From Acinetobacter bereziniae LMG 1003 = CIP 70.12 (lineage in GTDB: Bacteria; Pseudomonadota; Gammaproteobacteria; Pseudomonadales; Moraxellaceae), in NCBI RefSeq assembly GCF_000368925.1, contig NZ_KB849755.1:899324-963323 (forward strand): DNA of 64,000 nt. The letters run 5' to 3'. Below are positions 55,017 to 62,862 of this stretch, one piece after another. The notes beneath the pieces were generated by a model. It had not been told where the DNA came from and made no database searches. It saw nothing but the letters and a program-made list of their open reading frames with translations. Both the position numbers and the translations under genes were made by a program. Each line of letters opens with the position of its first letter. Position 1 is the stretch's first letter.

Positions 55017-55301
55017 ATGTCTGAACATGTTACCGTAGAATTGCGTTTAATCGAACAGACTTTCCGTCTAGGTACGACTACAGAAAAAAGGCATGAGTTA
55101 GAACGTGCTGGTCAGCTATTAAATGATAAGTTTCAAGAGTTCCGTCGCAAAGCACCCAACGTTGAACATAATAAGTTGGTGATTATGGTGGCGTTAGAGT
55201 TAATGCAAGAAGTTTTGAGCATGAATAAAACGTTACAAGAATACGCACAATGTGAACGTTTATTAGAAGCTATGCTCGAAGATGTTGAAAAAGCGGGCTA
55301 A
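55017..55301 (+). CDS. zapA: Cell division protein ZapA
   Basis: 94 residues: an N-terminal beta-rich head (VTVELRLIEQTFRLGTT) and a C-terminal coiled coil (NKLVIMVALELMQEVLSMNKTL). ZapA crosslinks FtsZ filaments at midcell. The gene order zapA then 6S RNA matches E. coli. Confidence 0.92.
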   Translation: MSEHVTVELRLIEQTFRLGTTTEKRHELERAGQLLNDKFQEFRRKAPNVEHNKLVIMVALELMQEVLSMNKTLQEYAQCERLLEAMLEDVEKAG

Positions 55302-55314
55302 ACCGCTTTTTTTT
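55288..55314 (+). terminator. Terminator over the zapA stop
   Basis: AAAAGCGG / CCGCTTTT stem containing the stop codon, followed by T8. Confidence 0.88.
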
Positions 55315-55369
55315 CGTGCAGTTGATTTCATTTTTTTATCTATATTTATAATTTGTGACCTTTGATGAT

Positions 55370-55397
55370 TTGCCACAAACGTCAGATTATGTATACT
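55370..55397 (+). promoter_or_regulatory. Promoter of 6S RNA
   Basis: TTGCCA (55370-55375) and TATACT (55392-55397) are separated by 16 bases and lie 7 bases before the inferred 6S RNA 5' end. Confidence 0.7.
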
Positions 55398-55403
55398 TAA
55401 TAC

Positions 55404-55584
55404 AACTCTGGGGTGTTCGCCAGTACGTCTATTCCCCTGCCGATACTTAAACTTATGGATGTGTTCTGTATATTTTGAGTGTATGCCCACCGCGAGTGGG
55501 AAACCCAGTAAGTGTACGTCACGTCCACCTTGAACTCATCGGGTTCAGGGTAACGACCATGCAGCGGCATCACCGGAGTACTTA
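55404..55584 (+). ncRNA. ssrS: 6S RNA
   Basis: About 180 bases downstream of zapA. The terminal stem ACTCTGG (55405-55411) pairs with CCGGAGT (55573-55579). Conserved segments are present: GTTCGCCAG, TTCCCCTG, CCGATA on the 5' side, and CACCTTGAAC, GGGTTCAGGGTAACGACC, GCGGCATC on the 3' side. 6S RNA mimics an open promoter and binds sigma70-RNA polymerase in stationary phase. The E. coli partner ygfA does not follow. Exact ends are estimated. Confidence 0.93.
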
Positions 55585-55852
55585 TTTTTATTATAAAAAT
55601 TTAATGTTTAAAATTCATTCTAGTTCTCTGACGATTCTCTTTATACTGTATCCTCTTAAAATTTTCATGTTTTGATTTATATGGTCATTTCAATTGTATG
55701 ATCCGCATAATCCTTACACTTATAACTCAACATCACATTAGGTTCTCAATTTAAGACCTGATACTTCATAAATACGTTCATTCAAACACAACACAGATCA
55801 ACTTCATATTTTGACTTGAAAAACTTGATATTTTGCTAAAGCTTGATTGTGT
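55585..55852. other. AT-rich non-coding stretch after 6S RNA
   Basis: No gene seen. A T-rich tail follows the 6S RNA; the rest is plain AT-rich DNA before the end of the convergent GFA-family gene. Confidence 0.6.
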
Positions 55853-56269
55853 CTATTTATGATTTAGCGCTTCATAGCAAAGATAGCCTGTTACACCACC
55901 ACCCCCATCTTTCGGGTGCTGGATACCATCCATAACTGGAACTTTTTCAAAATCAAACGGTGAGACTCCAACGATACAGGAAACATTCACTCCAAACTGC
56001 TTAGGATTGGAGCGACGTTGATGAAAAGTATAAATTCCACAAACTGAACAAAAATAATGTGCTGCTTGTTTTGTGTTAAATCTATACTCTGTTAATTTAT
56101 CACGACCTTCATAAACATTTATTCCTGAAAGTGGAGCAGACACGGCTACAGCTCCCCTCATACGACAAAATGAACAATTACAACGTCGTATTGTCTCAAA
56201 ATTATCTGACAACTCTACGGTGAATTTCACTGCCTCACAGTGGCATTGCGCATTTAAAGCCATATTCAT
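55853..56269 (-). CDS. GFA-family (glutathione-dependent formaldehyde-activating-like) protein
   Basis: 138 residues with the zinc-binding pattern of the family: CHCEAVKF near residue 9, RRCNCSFCRMRG near 30, and FCSVCGIYTFH near 75. Family members bind zinc; a true glutathione-formaldehyde activity is not established for most. Alone between small genes. The ATG at 56263 is an alternative start. Confidence 0.9.
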   Translation of the reverse strand: MNMALNAQCHCEAVKFTVELSDNFETIRRCNCSFCRMRGAVAVSAPLSGINVYEGRDKLTEYRFNTKQAAHYFCSVCGIYTFHQRRSNPKQFGVNVSCIVGVSPFDFEKVPVMDGIQHPKDGGGGVTGYLCYEALNHK

Positions 56270-56362
56270 TCAGTTATTAAAGTCATATTTATTATGTCTA
56301 AAATAAGCAATAACCCTGAGAAAAAGCAAAATATTTCACTAATATTAGATAAAGAATCAATA

Positions 56363-56569
56363 TTAATTTTCTTTATGGTTTTTCTTCAAATCTGGTCTTA
56401 CCATTTGAATATTATTCTGCAATTCAAAAATATGACTTAAAGCCTTTGCTGTAAGTAAAATATTTTCTCTATGATCTAAATCAGGGACTTCTTGTATTCT
56501 TTTAGGAATACTATCCAGTTTCAAAGCAATCTCATATAAATCTGAATAAATAGTTTCTAATGTGCTCAT
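56363..56569 (-). CDS. Small helical hypothetical protein
   Basis: 68 residues, charged and helical, no membrane segment. AAGAGAG lies at good spacing before the ATG, supporting the call. A 16-base palindrome lies about 30 bases upstream. No family recognised. Confidence 0.55.
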   Translation of the reverse strand: MSTLETIYSDLYEIALKLDSIPKRIQEVPDLDHRENILLTAKALSHIFELQNNIQMVRPDLKKNHKEN

Positions 56570-56597
56570 TTATACTCTCTTACAAGAATTTTGGCTC

Positions 56598-56613
56598 ATG
56601 ACCTACAGGTCAT
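56598..56613. promoter_or_regulatory. Palindrome upstream of the 68-residue protein gene
   Basis: ATGACCT and AGGTCAT are exact inverted copies two bases apart. The position just before the gene suggests an operator; the binding protein is unknown. Confidence 0.35.
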
Positions 56614-56767
56614 TGAAAGTCATTTTTTAATCATAAATTCTATTCTTTTAAAATTATAAAAGAATAGTCGATCAATAAAGTCAACCATTTCTTGAATATT
56701 GATACTGCATAGACAAATCTAATCATCTGAAATATTGCTATAGTATTTATCCGAATGACAAGAGTAG

Positions 56768-57199
56768 ATGGATATAATGTTAATTCGCCTCGCCAGTGAA
56801 GCCGATCTCAAATATTTAATAGCGATTGATAGTGTTGCCTTACATGAGGCACAACGAGTATTACAAATTCACGCTTGGTGTGCTCAAAGTACATGTTTTC
56901 TTGCTGAAAAGGATGGCGAAATCATGGGTTATGGTGTTTTAAATTACCATTTCTTTGGATGTGGCTTTATTGAAATGTTAATGGTTGGAGAGCATTATCG
57001 ACGTAATGGCATCGGACTTGCCTTACTGAATGGCTTGAAGTCAAAATGCCTACATCCAAAACTTTTCACCACCACCAATCGTTCTAATTTGCCAATGCAA
57101 CGTTTGTTACGCACTTCTGGATTTATAGAAAGTGGTCAAATTGAAAATCTTGATGAGGATGATCCAGAATTAGTATTTTTTATTCCAATCCCCCAATAA
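56768..57199 (+). CDS. GNAT-family N-acetyltransferase
   Basis: 143 residues with GNAT motifs: beta strand GYGVLNYHFFGCGFIEMLMV, acetyl-CoA loop HYRRNGIGLALLNGL (Q/RxxGxG/A type) and LFTTTNRSNLPMQRLLRTSGF. Substrate unknown. ATG 56777 (MLIRLASEADL) is an alternative start that fits the family N-terminus better. Confidence 0.85.
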   Translation: MDIMLIRLASEADLKYLIAIDSVALHEAQRVLQIHAWCAQSTCFLAEKDGEIMGYGVLNYHFFGCGFIEMLMVGEHYRRNGIGLALLNGLKSKCLHPKLFTTTNRSNLPMQRLLRTSGFIESGQIENLDEDDPELVFFIPIPQ

Positions 57200-57819
57200 G
57201 TTACTTTTAAGCAGTCGCATTTCTAACTTTTAGGGCAATCCATCACTACTGCTTTCAGATTGAAAGATGGAACGATAGCTCGATATGATTTAATCAATGA
57301 AGACTACATTTATATATCAAATCATAAAGTAAAAATTGGTCATTTAGTTCTTGGGCTAATTGTTAGAATCAAATTGTGATTATTTACCACTTTTTAATGT
57401 TTGCAATAAGAAAATTAATTTCAAACAATATCAATGACAAATAAAAAAATACCCACTTGATGGAGTAAAGTGGGCGATAAAAACTGCGTATATAGTTGAA
57501 GCACAACCTTCAGCACTATGATTTGAATATGGCAAAGAAAACTTTAAAATTCAAGTTTATTTTTTACCCATTGGTAAATTTTTACGATCATTAAGTAACC
57601 AAAATGTAATTTAAAAAATGATGATTAATACTTGGTTTACGTGTAAAAATAAAGTTTTGTTATTTCAATCGCTTGTAATTCCAATAGCTTATCAGTAACC
57701 CAAAACACATCATCTTTTCAATACGTTTAGATCCAACAAGATATAAGTAGCCCATTTTCAATGAAACCCTATGGGCTACTCATGAGAGATACTAAGTGTT
57801 CAACATCCAGACTTCAACT
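57200..57819. other. 620-base intergenic stretch with possible coding remnant
   Basis: No intact gene. A stop-free stretch of about 45 codons (57240-57379, plus strand) without a start reads like the end of a decayed gene (LKDGTIARYDLINEDYIYI). A CCCACTT / AAGTGGG hairpin at 57451-57474 is followed on the minus strand by a T-run, and AGTAGCCCAT / ATGGGCTACT at 57747-57781 lies after the receptor stop; both could end receptor transcription. Confidence 0.5.
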
Positions 57820-60405
57820 TTAGAATTTTTGAGAAATACTGAACTTATAATCGCGCCCTGTACCCGTCATATATTCACCTAAATACATTTTATAGTCTCG
57901 ATTAAACAAATTATCTATAGAGAAATTAAGTGTTGGTCCTTTCTCACCCACAGGTTGCCAATCTGCATATACGCCATGAAGCGAGTAGCCTTTGGTTTTA
58001 GGTAAAGAAAAAGAAGATGCAGCAATTGATTTATCATTATCAGATAAACTTCTGTCTTGAGCCGCAACAAAAATTCCTCTCCATCCCATGGTTAAGTGAT
58101 GCTCAGGCACATTTACCCCTAAAGTTGCTGTGGCTTTTTTAGGTGGGATATCAACCATCCATGTTTTTTGGTCAAACCATGGATTCACAGGTGAATTATC
58201 ACGTTGCCCACGAATATATGAATAAGTTAAACCAGCAAACCAAGTCGGTTGATTGTAGAAAACTTCAGCTTCATAGGCTTTAATGGTGTAATCGGTAACG
58301 TTTCGATAGAAACCATGATTGTAATTACCATTGCAGTCTTTAACACTGCCCTCACCTGTACTTGCATTATTTTCTGCTTGGGCTTGGCAAAAGGTTGAAC
58401 GGTTTCTAAATATTTCGTCAGCACCACGATTACGATGGAAAGTCAATCGTACTTGTAGATGGTCATCTGTACTGAACAAATCATCAAAATTCATTTCATT
58501 ACCGATACGTATCGCCAGCATTTTTTCAGGAAGCAGATAACGACTGGTCGATGGAACAGTGGTTGCCGCTGATTGCACATAATACTGCTCATCAACACGA
58601 GGAGCACGCCATGTCTTACTCACATTGGCAAACCATGTCATGTAGTCTGTTTGCTTCCAAGACATTGCCAAACGAGGTGACCAACCTGTATAGGTTTTAC
58701 TTGAGTAATCGTGTCCTGCGGTAGGATCATTATAGCGTGATGCTCGATTGGGTTTCCCTGTGTTTTCAATATGATCGTAACGTAACGATGGTGTGATAAT
58801 GATATTATTGAACTGATATTGATCTTCAACAAATGCGCTCAACATTTGCTGATCGCCTGCTGGCATATAATTGGGTTCATAATAGCCAAAATTAAAATCA
58901 GGCTTCTTCACATTGTTTTTATCAAAAATCAGGGAATTCTGTTCCATCTTTTGATATTGCGTACCGAATTTTAACTTATGAGTACCATATTTAGTTTCTA
59001 TATCACTGATATTACTGAGTTTAAATGCTGTATTGGTATAGGTTACCCAACTTTCATTGCCTAAAAGTGCTGCTGAACCATTTACGCTTGGTAGTCTTTG
59101 GTCATGCTGATAGGTTTTTGAATATGAAGCAACCGCTTTGAGATTCAAATATGGATTGTCTGCTGGATTAAACTCATAATTTGCTGAATAACTGGTATCT
59201 TCCTGATCACGATAAACCAAACGTCGTTTCCATGCTTCATCATAGCCATATTTTGCAATATCTGCCTGTGTAGGCACAGCATCCTGATCACGCATGGCAG
59301 CAAATGGCTCCCGACCCTCATGTCCGCTGCGCATAGCATTGAGAGAGATTTTATGTCCATCTGCAGGATAAAAATTAAGTTTTGCTAAGTAGGTCTCTTG
59401 CTCTTGGGCAGAGTATAAAAATGTACTGCCATCTGGACGTTTAACATTACCACTGTCCCGGTTGGTATAATAAAACAAGCCATCTACTACACCATTATCA
59501 GCTTTACCATATACCGCACCTGTGTAGGTATTTTGGCGATTATTTGAATATCGAGAATACTTTAAAAATGCCCCTACATTTTTATCTTTATCTAATAAAT
59601 CTGTCGCATCTTTGGTTTCTAAAGTAACCTTCCCACCAAAACCACCATTTCCAACTTCAACATTATGCGGACCTTTATCTACAGTGATTTTCTTTAAAAT
59701 TTCAGGTTCTATAAATACCGATCCCTGACGATATTTATCAAAACTTTTTACAGAATCATCTAAAGTAATCGGAACATCTGCGACCCCACCCATACCCAGA
59801 ATATTGATCGTTTGACCGCCGGGGCGAGGAGATGCAGCAGCCCCAACACTTGGCATGTTGTCTAAGAGTTGTGCCACATTATTGGCCTGATAACGATCAA
59901 TTGCTTTTTGGTTTAAAACACTTTGTCCAAACTTAATTGTATCTTTTTGAACGGCTTCTACCACAATCGGCGTCATTTGATAAATTTGATTTTGCCCATT
60001 CTGATTTGAAGGCAGATTTTTGTCTGAACTCACTTTATCATGGTTCATTACAGGGGCACTTTCAACACTGGGCTTTTCCATTAATACATAGCCAGCTGAA
60101 GTTTTTTGGATTTGAAAGGGTGTATTTTGAACCAGCATTGTAAATATCTGGTCTAAGGTGTATTTACCTTGGATACTTTTAACTTGGTATCGATTGGTTT
60201 TGTTGGAATCAAGCAATAATGAGACATTGGCTTGTTGCGCCAAACTGTTTAAAGCTTGGGTGAGTGAACCACGCTGCACTTGATAGAAAGTCGTGGGCAC
60301 AGCAGTTTCTGCGTAAATTTGTGTACTGACGACTCCCATAGACAAGGCTATGGCAGCGGTCAATGCGAGCGGTTTTATGGCATTTCGATATAAAGACTGG
60401 GACAT
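57820..60405 (-). CDS. STN-domain TonB-dependent receptor, heme-receptor type
   Basis: 861 residues from ATG 60405. A signal peptide ends near IYA-E; then an STN signalling domain (about 38-105; GSLTQALNSLAQQANVSLLLD), a plug (about 150-265) and a barrel ending in YKFSISQKF. The STN domain contacts a FecR anti-sigma, whose gene is upstream. Plug features (LDDSVKSFDKYRQGSVFIEPEILKKITVDKGP) and FNPADNPYLNL, similar to the NPxL box of heme receptors, suggest heme or a hemophore (HasR/HphR-like) rather than ferric citrate. No heme oxygenase is in view. Confidence 0.85.
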   Translation of the reverse strand: MSQSLYRNAIKPLALTAAIALSMGVVSTQIYAETAVPTTFYQVQRGSLTQALNSLAQQANVSLLLDSNKTNRYQVKSIQGKYTLDQIFTMLVQNTPFQIQKTSAGYVLMEKPSVESAPVMNHDKVSSDKNLPSNQNGQNQIYQMTPIVVEAVQKDTIKFGQSVLNQKAIDRYQANNVAQLLDNMPSVGAAASPRPGGQTINILGMGGVADVPITLDDSVKSFDKYRQGSVFIEPEILKKITVDKGPHNVEVGNGGFGGKVTLETKDATDLLDKDKNVGAFLKYSRYSNNRQNTYTGAVYGKADNGVVDGLFYYTNRDSGNVKRPDGSTFLYSAQEQETYLAKLNFYPADGHKISLNAMRSGHEGREPFAAMRDQDAVPTQADIAKYGYDEAWKRRLVYRDQEDTSYSANYEFNPADNPYLNLKAVASYSKTYQHDQRLPSVNGSAALLGNESWVTYTNTAFKLSNISDIETKYGTHKLKFGTQYQKMEQNSLIFDKNNVKKPDFNFGYYEPNYMPAGDQQMLSAFVEDQYQFNNIIITPSLRYDHIENTGKPNRASRYNDPTAGHDYSSKTYTGWSPRLAMSWKQTDYMTWFANVSKTWRAPRVDEQYYVQSAATTVPSTSRYLLPEKMLAIRIGNEMNFDDLFSTDDHLQVRLTFHRNRGADEIFRNRSTFCQAQAENNASTGEGSVKDCNGNYNHGFYRNVTDYTIKAYEAEVFYNQPTWFAGLTYSYIRGQRDNSPVNPWFDQKTWMVDIPPKKATATLGVNVPEHHLTMGWRGIFVAAQDRSLSDNDKSIAASSFSLPKTKGYSLHGVYADWQPVGEKGPTLNFSIDNLFNRDYKMYLGEYMTGTGRDYKFSISQKF

Positions 60406-60425
60406 TTTGAAGCCACCTAAAGTCA

Positions 60426-60438
60426 AATGATAATCATT
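60426..60438 (-). promoter_or_regulatory. Fur-box core before the STN receptor
   Basis: AATGATAATCATT is a perfect 13-base palindrome with the GATAATCATT core of Fur sites. It is 21 bases upstream of the start, close to the ribosome binding site, so Fur could add iron repression on top of sigma control. Confidence 0.55.
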
Positions 60439-60548
60439 CACTTCATTCAGTTAAAAAAAATATGTGTTCTAACTTATATGACGAAGACCATCCAAAAAAA
60501 CCGCAATGAATGGTCATTTTTTTTAGAAGACACTGTTTAAACGTTTTA

Positions 60549-61532
60549 TCACTCTGCATTTATTGCAATCACATGTTGCCCTATTTTTTTGATTTTTAAA
60601 GGATACTGTGTTGCCAAGAGTGCAAGTGTCTGTTCCAAATCTTGTTGAGTATTAATCACACCGCTCACTTTGTATTGCGCTAAAGTTGCTTGGTTAAATA
60701 ATAAATATTGGTGATGATAGCGCCCTAAACGGCTAAGTAAATCTGACATTGGTAAATCATTCGCCAAGATTTGCTGTTTCTGCCAAGCGAATTCTGTTGA
60801 TGCAGTATCTATTTTAGTTATCTGGCTTAAACCTTGTGAATCCGCTGTGATATTTTCACCTTGCTGAACCACTTTAGACAAAGGAGCTGCCTGCAAAGCC
60901 GTCGCTTCGACTTTAGAATGTAGCATATTCAATACACTGTGCTTTGGATATTGATTCACAATAAAGCGAGTTCCTAATGCCTTATAATCTGCTTGTGGCG
61001 TGTGGATAATCAGTGGTCTATTTGGATCTTTGGCAACATCGATATAAATGTCACCCTGAACTAAGTCAATTCGGCGTTTATCCGCTTTGAAATCCAATTT
61101 AATTGCAGATCGTGCCCCCAAAGATACTTTTGAGCCATCCTCCAAAGTGAATGACTGCATTTCACCTGTATCTGTTTTTAAATCAGCCGTATAGTAAGAG
61201 AATATTGTTGAGTGATAAGCAAAATATGTTGCGCTTGCTATACTTAAACAAAGTACAAAAGCTTTGGTAAATAATTTCTGGATTTCTGTTTTACTCTGCT
61301 GACTGATTTGCATAGAGTGATGAACATTCTGACTGGAAATACCATGTGTCATCGAAAGCTGTTGCATCGTTTCAGAAAAACTCAGCATTTCATCTAATTG
61401 ATCCTGATATTCAGGATATTGATTGCGCCAAAGATCAAATTCAATCTGAGCCTGACGGCGCTCCTCTTGATCATCCGCATTTAAGCGAACAATCCACAGC
61501 GCCATATCTTTACGCAACTGTTTAGCGTTCAT
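60549..61532 (-). CDS. FecR-family anti-sigma factor / signal transducer
   Basis: 327 residues: DUF4880 N-terminus (ALWIVRLNADDQEERRQAQIEFDLWRNQYPE), a hydrophobic segment near 92-108 that crosses the inner membrane, a FecR domain (130-225; FTLEDGSKVSLGARSAIKLDF) and a C-terminal STN-like domain that meets the receptor. It holds or activates the sigma factor according to receptor state. The start overlaps the sigma gene by 11 bases. Confidence 0.92.
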   Translation of the reverse strand: MNAKQLRKDMALWIVRLNADDQEERRQAQIEFDLWRNQYPEYQDQLDEMLSFSETMQQLSMTHGISSQNVHHSMQISQQSKTEIQKLFTKAFVLCLSIASATYFAYHSTIFSYYTADLKTDTGEMQSFTLEDGSKVSLGARSAIKLDFKADKRRIDLVQGDIYIDVAKDPNRPLIIHTPQADYKALGTRFIVNQYPKHSVLNMLHSKVEATALQAAPLSKVVQQGENITADSQGLSQITKIDTASTEFAWQKQQILANDLPMSDLLSRLGRYHHQYLLFNQATLAQYKVSGVINTQQDLEQTLALLATQYPLKIKKIGQHVIAINAE

Positions 61533-62070
61533 CTTGCTCCAGCTCAAGCAGATTATTTTTCGCTTCGTAACATAGTTGTAGACATTCAGCTAAATACAAT
61601 TGCGTACTACGCAATGACCGACCAATCTCTAAGGCAACCTCACTTTGACTATAACCTTCAAAGTAATACATGATAAAAGCCTTACGCATCAGCGGGGTGG
61701 TATTTTGTAGCGCAACCGTCAAAAAGTCTAAAATTAACACTGCTTCTTCGATTTGATCGGATGACAGCAAGCTTTCTTGTTCATCTACGTGTTGCTTTAG
61801 GGTCTCTAAATAATTTTGCTCTAAGATATAACGACGGTGCTTATCAATAAGCAAATGTTTAGCCACATTGACCAAATAGGCTCGAGGTTCTTGAATGGAA
61901 AATAGCTGTTTAGTTTGCAACAGTTTTACAAAAGTATCTTGAACCAAATCAGCTGCGCTAAATGGATACTTGATCCTTAAGCTTAGCCAATGACGAAGCC
62001 AATCATGATGATCCAGATACATTTCTTGCAGTAACTGCTGACGTGATTGAGTTGTGGGAGTCTGAATCAT
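61522..62070 (-). CDS. FecI-family ECF sigma factor
   Basis: 182 residues with sigma region 2 (AADLVQDTFVKLLQT) and region 4 (PLMRKAFIMYYFEGYSQSEVALEIGRSLRSTQLYLAECL). It should direct RNA polymerase to the receptor promoter once the FecR partner is activated. A Fur-like site lies 25 bases upstream, so low iron should raise its level. Confidence 0.93.
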   Translation of the reverse strand: MIQTPTTQSRQQLLQEMYLDHHDWLRHWLSLRIKYPFSAADLVQDTFVKLLQTKQLFSIQEPRAYLVNVAKHLLIDKHRRYILEQNYLETLKQHVDEQESLLSSDQIEEAVLILDFLTVALQNTTPLMRKAFIMYYFEGYSQSEVALEIGRSLRSTQLYLAECLQLCYEAKNNLLELEQDER

Positions 62071-62094
62071 AAAATGTAGTGCGCAAATACAAAC

Positions 62095-62113
62095 AATAAT
62101 AATTATCGTTTAC
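62095..62113 (-). promoter_or_regulatory. Fur-like site upstream of the fecI-type gene
   Basis: Minus-strand GTAAACGATAATTATTATT shares the AAACGATAAT core seen before the first TonB receptor (50582-50591) and lies 25 bases before the sigma gene. Confidence 0.55.
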
Positions 62114-62185
62114 ATAAAGACTTTTGTAAATGCTCTATTCGACAACTTTTTGTCCTTTATTGAATAGACTTTTCCTAGGAATTAA

Positions 62186-62206
62186 TTGATAATGATTATC
62201 AATTGC
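62186..62206. promoter_or_regulatory. Fur box between the sigma gene and the divergent Cys-rich gene
   Basis: TTGATAATGATTATCAA (62186-62202) is a perfect 17-base palindrome centred on the Fur consensus. It lies 25 bases before the plus-strand Cys-rich gene and 116 bases before the sigma gene, so one Fur site may serve both directions. Confidence 0.82.
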
Positions 62207-62230
62207 ATTATTTAAAATTTGGTGAATATT

Positions 62231-62605
62231 GTGGAACAGCATACTCTAGGAACAGAAGCCATCCGAGCATTTTTCACACTACAATGCTGTTGGCTAAATA
62301 ATGAAGAAATTTATCTCGAAAAAGGTTGTTTACATTGTGGTTCTGCAGCCACCTATTTAATTTACTTTACCAATACACCAATTCAAAACTTATTGTTGAA
62401 TTTTATTCAAAAATACAATTGTCATCATAGCCGTAAATTGGACTTACTTGATCTGTTAGATTTTGAAGAACAATACAATGATTTCCTGCAAATCTTAGAA
62501 AACGCTGTTAACAGTTACGCTTGCCAATATCAAAATCGTCCAAGAGCACTTGCCTTTGAACAGGTTGATTCTATTTTTGAGCGAGAAGCTGCCGTTGCAT
62601 GTTAA
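62231..62605 (+). CDS. Unrecognised Cys-rich protein divergent from fecI
   Basis: 124 residues from GTG 62231, chosen because GGTGA lies six bases upstream; TTG 62219 is an alternative. Five of its seven Cys are grouped or paired: QCCW near residue 19, GCLHCG near 33-37, YNC-HH near 63. The middle is Leu/Asp-rich (KLDLLDLLDFEE), the end AVAC. No signal peptide, so cytoplasmic. The Cys and His set could hold iron, heme, zinc or an Fe-S cluster. It shares a Fur-box region with the FecI-FecR-receptor cluster, which implies an iron-related role. No family recognised. Confidence 0.75.
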   Translation: MEQHTLGTEAIRAFFTLQCCWLNNEEIYLEKGCLHCGSAATYLIYFTNTPIQNLLLNFIQKYNCHHSRKLDLLDLLDFEEQYNDFLQILENAVNSYACQYQNRPRALAFEQVDSIFEREAAVAC

Positions 62606-62658
62606 AGCGCTATATATTAAACCTTTGTAAGCCAAATCAATACACGGCTTAATTCTCA

Positions 62659-62691
62659 AAGCTTCAACGATGACTTAAATCATTGAAGCTT
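62659..62691. repeat. Inverted repeat after the Cys-rich gene
   Basis: AAGCTTCAA (62659-62667) and TTGAAGCTT (62683-62691) are exact complements with a 15-base loop that can itself pair in part. It may end the plus-strand transcript, though no T-run follows. Confidence 0.45.
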
Positions 62692-62748
62692 ATAACCACG
62701 CCCTGCTCTCTTTGATCAATTAAAAAAATCAAGCATCATTAATCATAT

Positions 62749-62780
62749 TGAAAGCGCCCTATTCTTAAAGAACAAGGCGC
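62749..62780 (-). terminator. Hairpin after the right-edge TonB receptor
   Basis: GCGCC / GGCGC stem with an inner TTCTT / AAGAA pair, followed by CTTTCAAT on the minus strand. A moderate terminator candidate. Confidence 0.45.
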
Positions 62781-62862
62781 AGATGATCTGTTGATTTCTG
62801 TTGAAATGCTGCATGATTAAGATAGCGAAAACAATACTTCTCAATACGGTTAATCAAGCCGA

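Noticed and set aside
55475..55675. 66-codon frame over the 3' half of 6S RNA
   Set aside because: The segment folds as the conserved closing half of 6S RNA, which explains its sequence; no ribosome binding site.
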